From: Streptomyces sp. SS1-1
GTDB lineage: Bacteria > Actinomycetota > Actinomycetes > Streptomycetales > Streptomycetaceae
Assembly: GCF_008973465.1 (NCBI RefSeq)
Contig: NZ_WBXN01000004.1
Location: 7,108,501 to 7,172,500 of the forward strand
Length of the DNA stretch: 64,000 nucleotides
Direction: 5' to 3'
Both the position numbers and the translations under genes were made by a program. The notes under the pieces are model-generated. The model was not told the DNA's origin and searched no databases. It saw only the letters and a program-made list of their open reading frames with translations. Below are positions 58,923-64,000 of this stretch, in pieces; the first letter of the stretch is position 1, and every line of letters begins with the position of its first letter.

Positions 58923-60224
58923 CTACTGCTCCTGCTGCCACTTCTCGGTCCAGAACGCGTCCCAGCCCGCCAGCAGCTCCTTCGGCGACGTCTTGCCGAG
59001 GACCAGCTTCTGCACGTCGGCGTCCGCCTTCTGCTGCCACTCGGCCCACCAGCTGACGCCGCGCGGCTGGGTGACGACGAGATACTTGTCCGGCTGCTCG
59101 GTCATCGTGACGTAGCTCGCCCAGGGGCCGGACTTGTAGAAGGGGTCACTGGTCGCCGACTTGAGGATGGGCACCAGGCTGTTCTTCTTGGTGAACGACG
59201 TCGACGCCTCGCCCTGGGACAGGAACTGCACCAGCTTCACGGCCTCGGCCTTGTGCCCGCTGCCCTTGGCGACACCCCAGCCGGCGGTGGCCAGCGGCTG
59301 CACGGTCTTGCCGCCGGGACCCGACACCAGGGGCGCGGTGCCCCACTGGTCCTTGGAGATCGACTTCGACTCCGACACCGTGGCGATCACCTCGGGGTCC
59401 TGGAGCAGGAACGCCGTCGAGCCGTTGGAGAACGCCTCGACCATCTCCGGATAGCCCCAGGACACGGACGACTTGGGGGAGGCCTGCTTGAACAGCTTCA
59501 GATAGTTATCGATCGCGTCCTCGGCCTCGGGCGCGGCGAAGATCGTCCGCCCGTCCTTCAGCTTGAAGCCGTTCGCCGGGTCCACGTCGTCCGCGAGATA
59601 CGCCTCGATGGCGGCGGTCGCGTTGCTGTTGGCGTTGGCGCCGCCGCGGAAGGCGTAGCCGTAGCGCCGCGCGGACGGGTCGTGGATGGCCTTCGCCTGC
59701 TCCAGCAGCTCCTCCCAGGTCGCCGGCGGCTTGTCGAAGCCCGCCTTCTCGATGAGGTCGGTCCGGTAGAAGAGGCTCAGCCCGTAGAAGCCGTACGGGA
59801 CGAAGTACGTCCTGCCCTTGGTGTCCTTGGCGGCGTTGACGGCGTTCTCCGTCATCGCCTCCCAGCCCTTCCAGCCGTCGAGGTCCTTCTTCATGTCATA
59901 CAGCCAGCCGTTGTTCGACCAGGGTCCGACGGTGATGTCGCGGACCTCCAGGACATCCACGCCGCTGCCCGACTGCAGCATCTGCTGGAGCTTCTGGTCG
60001 GCCTGCTCGGTGGGCGGGGAGACCAGGTTGACCTTGATCTTGGGGTTCTGCTGCTCGAAGTCGGCTATGAGGTCCTTGAGCAGAGCGGTGCGGGTCGGGT
60101 TCGTGAGGCTCTCGACCATGTTGAGCGTGACCGTTCCGCTCGCGTCCGGGCTCATCGTGGAGCAGCCGGTCAGGAGCAGCGCCGTGGCGGTGCCGAGCGC
60201 GAGGACCGCCGTCCTTCTTCTCAT
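58923..60224 (-). CDS. Extracellular solute-binding lipoprotein
   Basis: 433 residues, CUT1 binding protein. Signal LALGTATALLLTGCSTMS with lipobox LTGC. Mature blocks are LIADFEQQNPKIKVNLVSPP, VPYGFYGLSLFYRTDLIEKAGFDKPPATWEELL and QVFLSQGE-like text near the end. It should bind a sugar or sugar-amine outside the membrane. ATG 60224 overlaps the aminotransferase stop (ATGA). Substrate unknown; linkage to a class V aminotransferase suggests an amino-compound (inference). Confidence 0.9.
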   Translation of the reverse strand: MRRRTAVLALGTATALLLTGCSTMSPDASGTVTLNMVESLTNPTRTALLKDLIADFEQQNPKIKVNLVSPPTEQADQKLQQMLQSGSGVDVLEVRDITVGPWSNNGWLYDMKKDLDGWKGWEAMTENAVNAAKDTKGRTYFVPYGFYGLSLFYRTDLIEKAGFDKPPATWEELLEQAKAIHDPSARRYGYAFRGGANANSNATAAIEAYLADDVDPANGFKLKDGRTIFAAPEAEDAIDNYLKLFKQASPKSSVSWGYPEMVEAFSNGSTAFLLQDPEVIATVSESKSISKDQWGTAPLVSGPGGKTVQPLATAGWGVAKGSGHKAEAVKLVQFLSQGEASTSFTKKNSLVPILKSATSDPFYKSGPWASYVTMTEQPDKYLVVTQPRGVSWWAEWQQKADADVQKLVLGKTSPKELLAGWDAFWTEKWQQEQ

Positions 60225-61462
60225 CGTGCTGACCTCTTCCCTGTGTTCTCTCGTGCCCAGGCGCCGAGGACGGGGACGCATTCCTCGGCGAAGTACTCGT
60301 AGTCGGCCGCGGTGTTGTAGACGTGCGCGGACAGCCGCATGAAGCCGGCGCCGCCGAAGCTGGTGAAGGCCGCCTCCACGCCCAGCTCGCGGGCCACCCG
60401 GTCGCGCAGCCCGTCGGCCTGGAGCCGGTCGGCGGCGAGGCCGTCCGGCAGCCGCACCAGACGCATGCCGGGGACGGGCATGCCGACGTCGACGGCCGTG
60501 TCCGCGCCGGCCGTCCCGGCGAACGCGGCACCGATCAAGGCGGCGCCGTAGTCGGCGAGTTCGTCCATGTAGCGGCGGGCGGCCGGCCAGCCCCAGGTGC
60601 GCTCCACGAAGTCCAGGGCCGCCGGCGCCGCCAGGTAGGCGGTGGCGTCGATCGTGCCCTGCTGGTCGAAGCGGTCCGGGAAGGGCTCGGCCGCCGCCCA
60701 GGAGTCGATGAGGGGGTACAGCCTCTCGCGCAGCGGGCCCCGGGCCACCAGGGCCGCGGTGCCGCGCGGGGCGCAGCCCCACTTGTGCAGGTTGCCGGTC
60801 CAGAAGTCGTACGTCGCACCGGCGAGCGGCGCCTCGAGAAGGCCGGGGGCGTGGGCGCCGTCCACGAGGACGGGGACGCCGCGCCGCCGGGCCTCCGCGC
60901 CGATGCGCTCGACCGGCAGCCGCCGCGCGGTCGCCGAGGTGATCTGGTCGACGACCACGAGCTGCGTGGCGTCGGTGAACTCGGCGGCGACGGCCTCGTA
61001 CGCCCGCTCCTCGTCCGCGTCGAGCGGCACGTGCGCGGTGCGCACCCGTCCGCCGAAGCGGCGGGCCAGCCGCTCGGCCCCCATCGTCACGGCCCCGTAG
61101 CCGTGGTCGGTGACGACGATCTCGCCGCCGGGGCGCAGGGTCAGGGCGGCGAAGACGACGCTCGCGCCGGCGCTGGCGTTCGGCACGAGGGCGAGGTCGC
61201 CGGCGTCGACCCGCAGGAAAGCGGCGAGCCGGGCGCGGGTGGCCGCGAGCCGCTCCGGAAGGGCCGGGAACCACACCACGGGGGAGCGTTCCATCTCCAC
61301 CCGCAGCAGTTCCTGGCGCTCCTGGGCCACCAGCGGGACGGCCCCGAAGGAGCCGTGGTTCAGGTGCTTGAGGTCGGGGTCCAGTGACCACGCCCGGCCG
61401 GCGGGCGTGCCGTCCGCCAGCAGGAGGGGGCGCGGTGCGGTCGTCACCTCGGTCTCGCTCAC
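60221..61462 (-). CDS. Class V aminotransferase, isopenicillin-N-epimerase-like
   Basis: 413-residue PLP enzyme. LKHLNHGSFGAVP (32-43), LVPNASAGASVVF, Asp201 with His204 in LVDGAHAPG, and the PLP lysine Lys227 in GNLHKWGCAPRGTA are clear. This family includes cysteine lyases, epimerases and desulfurases, so the reaction is open. GTG 61462 has GGAGA upstream. It leads a four-gene unit with the ABC importer and is divergent from a FadR-type regulator, so it probably metabolises the imported solute. Confidence 0.88.
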   Translation of the reverse strand: MSETEVTTAPRPLLLADGTPAGRAWSLDPDLKHLNHGSFGAVPLVAQERQELLRVEMERSPVVWFPALPERLAATRARLAAFLRVDAGDLALVPNASAGASVVFAALTLRPGGEIVVTDHGYGAVTMGAERLARRFGGRVRTAHVPLDADEERAYEAVAAEFTDATQLVVVDQITSATARRLPVERIGAEARRRGVPVLVDGAHAPGLLEAPLAGATYDFWTGNLHKWGCAPRGTAALVARGPLRERLYPLIDSWAAAEPFPDRFDQQGTIDATAYLAAPAALDFVERTWGWPAARRYMDELADYGAALIGAAFAGTAGADTAVDVGMPVPGMRLVRLPDGLAADRLQADGLRDRVARELGVEAAFTSFGGAGFMRLSAHVYNTAADYEYFAEECVPVLGAWARENTGKRSAR

Positions 61463-61516
61463 AGGTCTCCACATCTGGGCAGGGCGGTCCAGCGGAACAT
61501 CACGGTCCGCCGGACA

Positions 61517-61593
61517 CATCTGATGACTCGGCATCCTGCACACGTTTCAGAGGGGAGACAAGGGGTCGTACCGTGAAAGTCATCAGATGACTT
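61517..61593. promoter_or_regulatory. FadR-type operator pair
   Basis: AAGTCATC-A-GATGACTT is a perfect 17-bp palindrome at 61577-61593. A second CATC-T-GATGACT site lies at 61517-61528. Both are between the divergent aminotransferase and GntR genes. Confidence 0.82.
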
Positions 61594-61690
61594 CTGAGTG
61601 ATACGCGGCCGACACATCGGAAAGTCGCTAGAGTTCTCAACGGGGTGCGGCGGCCGGCCGCCGGCCCGTACGGGGAGGAAGAGGGGACGG

Positions 61691-62410
61691 ATGTCCGCAG
61701 TCGAGAAGGCGTTCCACGGCCTACGGCACATGATCGGCACGGGCCGCCTCGGCCCCGGCGAGCGCATCCCGCCCGAGGGCGAGCTCTGCGAGGAACTGGG
61801 CGTCTCACGCGGGTCGCTGCGCGAGGCCGTCCGCATGCTCGCCGCCCTCGGCGTCATCGAGCCCCGGCACGGCTCGGGCACCTACGTCTCGCAGCTGCGA
61901 CCCGAGGACGTCATCGGCAGTCTCTCCCTGACCCTCGAACTGCTGCCGCTCTCCGGCCTGTTGGAGGTCTACGAGATCCGGCGCGTCCTGGAGGCCCATG
62001 TGGCCGCCCAGGCGGCGGCGCGCCGCACCCCGGAGAACGTCCGCACCCTGTTCGCCCTGATCGACGCCATGGAGGCCACGAGCGATCCCTCCGAGGCGTC
62101 CGAGCTGGACCACCGCTTCCACGCGGAGATCGCCAGGGTGGGGGGCAACCCCACCCTGGCGACCCTCCTCGCCGTCTTCCGCGCCCGTAGCCGCAAGTAC
62201 CAGGTCTTCACGCTGCCCGAGGGCCCCGAGCTGCGCCGCAAGAGCGACGACGACCACCGTGTCCTGGCCACCGCCATCGCCGACCACGACCCGGTCGCCG
62301 CGGCGGGTGCCGCGCAGGCCCATGTGGCCCAGACGGAACGCTGGTTGCGCGCCTTCATGCCGCCGGTCGAGGAGGTCGAACGGGTCGAGGCGCCCGGGTC
62401 CGCGGACTGA
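61691..62410 (+). CDS. GntR-family regulator, FadR subgroup
   Basis: 239 residues. Winged helix at about 5-75 (IPPEGELCEELGVSRGSLREAVRMLAALGVIEPRHGSGTYV). FCD ligand domain at about 90-225 with metal-site residues (YEIRRVLEAHVAAQAA; DHRFHAEIARVGGNP; DDDHRVLATAIADHD). Such FCD domains bind carboxylic acids with Zn or Ni. It probably represses the divergent aminotransferase-ABC operon through the CATC-N-GATG palindromes. ATG 61691 follows GGAGGAAGAGGGG. Confidence 0.9.
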   Translation: MSAVEKAFHGLRHMIGTGRLGPGERIPPEGELCEELGVSRGSLREAVRMLAALGVIEPRHGSGTYVSQLRPEDVIGSLSLTLELLPLSGLLEVYEIRRVLEAHVAAQAAARRTPENVRTLFALIDAMEATSDPSEASELDHRFHAEIARVGGNPTLATLLAVFRARSRKYQVFTLPEGPELRRKSDDDHRVLATAIADHDPVAAAGAAQAHVAQTERWLRAFMPPVEEVERVEAPGSAD

Positions 62411-62417
62411 CGGATCG

Positions 62418-63548
62418 TCAGGCGTGCTCGGCCTGGGCGAAGTCGGGCAGCTCGGTGGAGAGCAGGTGCTCGGCGGCGCCGTCGAGCGCGCGGGCCGTCT
62501 CCGTGGACCGGGGCAGCATGGTCGCCTCGTAGGCGCGGACGGCCTGGCCGACGGTGTCGTGGCGGGCGAGCGCGAGAGCGAGTTCGCAGGCGTCCAGCAG
62601 GGCGAGGTTGACGCCGACGCCCAGCGGCGGCATGAGGTGGGCGGCGTCCCCGAGCAGGGTCGCGGACGGGTCGTGCTCCCAGGTGTGGGGGACGGGAAGG
62701 GCGTTGATCGGGCGGTCCACGTAGGGGCCGTCGTTGTCGGCGAACAGCCGCCGCATCCGGGGTGACCAGTCGCGGAAGCGGTCCAGCAGGAGGGCCCGGA
62801 TGCTCTCGGTGTCCTGCGGGGTGAGGCCCTCGGCGGCGATCCAGTCGGCCGGGGCGCGCTGGATGACGTAGACGCGGACGTGGTCGCCGCCGTTGCGCTG
62901 GGCGAACAGGCCGCGCTCGCCGTCCGCCCCCGCGGCGCTGCCCTGGCCGGCCAGATCGGCGACGTCGGGGTGGCTGGTCGTGACGTCGTGGAACCACGCC
63001 TCCAGGAAGCTCACACCGGTGTAGCGGGGCTGGGCCGGCGACAGGGCGCGGCGCACCTTCGACCAGGCGCCGTCGGCGCCGATCACGAGGTCGCACTCGA
63101 CGGTCGTGCCGTCGGCGAAGCGCAGCTGCCGGGGGTCGCCCGCCGGGCCGTCGACGGAACGCAGGGTGTGGCCCCAGCGCACGGTGCCGGGCCGCAGCGA
63201 GTCCAGCAGGAGCCGGCGCAGCAGGCCGCGGTCGATCTCCGGCTTGAACCGCTCGTCCGGCTCGGGGAGATGGTGGAAGAGGACCGTGCCGGCCGGGTCC
63301 AGCTGACGCATCTCCTGACCCTCGGGGCGGGACAGCCGGTGGAACTCGTCCAGGAGGCCGGCCTCGCGCAGGGCGAGCTGGCCGTCGTCGGCGTGCAGGT
63401 CGAGGGTGCCGCCCTGGTCACGGGCGTCCGGGCCGGCGTCCCGGTCGTAGACGGTCGCGGCGATGCCGTGCCGCTGGAGGACGCGGGCGCAGAGGAGGCC
63501 GCCGGGGCCGGCGCCGATGATCGCGATTCGGGGTGCGGAGGTGTGCAC
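62418..63548 (-). CDS. FAD-dependent monooxygenase, TetX/PHBH-like
   Basis: 376 residues. FAD motifs IAIIGAGPGGLLCARVL (8-24), CDLVIGADGAWSKVRRAL and LLGDAAHLMPPLGVGVNLALLDA. The GADGAWS loop is typical of TetX-type single-component hydroxylases. It may oxidise an antibiotic or aromatic compound. GTG 63548 has CGGAG upstream. Divergent from a TetR gene, and convergent with the GntR gene by 7 bp. Confidence 0.88.
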   Translation of the reverse strand: MHTSAPRIAIIGAGPGGLLCARVLQRHGIAATVYDRDAGPDARDQGGTLDLHADDGQLALREAGLLDEFHRLSRPEGQEMRQLDPAGTVLFHHLPEPDERFKPEIDRGLLRRLLLDSLRPGTVRWGHTLRSVDGPAGDPRQLRFADGTTVECDLVIGADGAWSKVRRALSPAQPRYTGVSFLEAWFHDVTTSHPDVADLAGQGSAAGADGERGLFAQRNGGDHVRVYVIQRAPADWIAAEGLTPQDTESIRALLLDRFRDWSPRMRRLFADNDGPYVDRPINALPVPHTWEHDPSATLLGDAAHLMPPLGVGVNLALLDACELALALARHDTVGQAVRAYEATMLPRSTETARALDGAAEHLLSTELPDFAQAEHA

Positions 63549-63637
63549 GGAAGCTCCGTTTCATGGGTGGGGAAGGACGCGGCCGGGCCGGTGCCTCACG
63601 ACCGCCGCTTCAGAAAAGCACACCGGTTTAATAAGTG

Positions 63638-63682
63638 CAACAACTCAACTTTTGAATCGGGACAGCTTTTTCAACAAGTCAA
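63638..63682. promoter_or_regulatory. Direct repeats in the TetR / monooxygenase promoter
   Basis: CAACAACTCAA (63638-63648) and CAACAAGTCAA (63672-63682) are spaced 34 bp apart in an AT-rich stretch. Reverse-strand TTGACT/TTGAGT could be -35 elements of the monooxygenase gene. Confidence 0.5.
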
Positions 63683-63702
63683 CCGGCGAGGTAGGGTGCC
63701 GC

Positions 63703-64000
63703 CATGCCCAGTACGCGACCCGACCCCGCGGCCGATCCCTCTCCCGCCCCGATGGGGCGCCGTGAGCGGAAGAAGGCCGCCACCCGCCAGGCCATCGCCG
63801 ACGCCGCCCTGCGCCTGTTCCTGGAGCGCGGATACGAGGCGGTCGGCATCCGTGAGATCGCGGACGCCGCCGACGTCTCCACCACCACGCTGTTCAAGCA
63901 CTTCCCGGTCAAGGAGGCCCTGGTCTTCGACGAGGACGCCGAGCAGGAGGCCCGCCTGCTCGCCGCCGTCCGCGAGCGGCCCGGGGGCCGGTCCATTCCG
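63703..64000 (+). CDS. TetR-family regulator, cut by the window end
   Basis: First 99 residues. Helix-turn-helix RQAIADAALRLFLERGYEAVGIREIADAADVSTTTLFKHFPVKEAL is clear. The ligand domain lies beyond the right edge. ATG 63703 follows AGGTAGGG. It is divergent from the monooxygenase, which it probably represses until a substrate-like ligand binds. Confidence 0.9.

Noticed and set aside
1..64000. tRNA or rRNA genes
   Set aside because: No cloverleaf or T-loop pattern recognised; a covariance search would be needed to exclude one fully.

Overview
The window reads as a Streptomyces chromosome. GC and third-position GC are very high, GTG starts are common, and GTGA/ATGA stop-start overlaps are frequent. 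It carries families typical of the genus: DUF1206, SHOCT, partner-switching regulators, a multi-HAMP hybrid kinase, and an isorenieratene-type carotenoid cluster with LitR and LitS. No rRNA, tRNA or CRISPR was recognised. The only intact mobile element seen is a 966-bp IS982-type insertion. Gene functions are assigned from sequence motifs and remembered family features; no database search was run.

Layout. 1-9.8 kb: the N-terminal part of metY, an amidohydrolase and AlkD-like pair, a four-gene cassette (SRPBCC, phytoene-desaturase-like flavoprotein, unknown, SDR), a decayed tandem repeat between convergent genes, a membrane protein, and a VOC protein divergent from a WYL regulator. 9.8-17 kb: small and membrane proteins, a secreted cutinase/PET-hydrolase-type polyesterase, a LuxR and a PucR regulator, and a PH/SHOCT protein. 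17.2-22.2 kb: a complete livFGHMK-type ABC importer closed by a strong hairpin. 22.2-25.3 kb: cbiZ, an 89-bp repeat array and the IS982 element at a convergent junction with an AI-2E family permease. 25.4-27.6 kb: a FUSC-type transporter.

27.8-40.4 kb is the carotenoid locus. crtE-crtI-crtB-Rieske runs rightward, and a small ORF followed by crtY-crtT-crtU runs leftward, with a two-level hairpin where they meet. Next come litR (B12-binding MerR), an inverted-repeat operator, litS (ECF sigma) and a zinc-finger anti-sigma protein. A DUF2180 protein and a second Rieske oxygenase lie close by. The expected product is an aromatic carotenoid such as isorenieratene, induced by light through LitR and LitS.

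40.4-49.7 kb holds an NhaP-type antiporter fused to DUF3140, SRPBCC proteins, and a five-gene partner-switching module: PP2C phosphatase, cobalamin-binding protein, two STAS proteins and an anti-sigma kinase. An EamA exporter/MarR pair and Dps follow. The cobalamin protein carries the W-x9-EH signature and the B12-ligand His of CarH/LitR photoreceptors, so this module may be a light- or B12-gated stress switch. It is the strongest candidate for an undescribed system here. 49.8-56.7 kb: an ANTAR/GAF/SpoIIE phosphatase and a soluble kinase with seven HAMP units, the second of two receivers being intact. 57-62.4 kb: a class V aminotransferase co-transcribed with a sugar-type ABC importer that lacks an ATPase, divergent from a FadR-type regulator with a perfect palindrome between them. 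62.4-64 kb: a FAD monooxygenase divergent from a TetR regulator cut by the window end.
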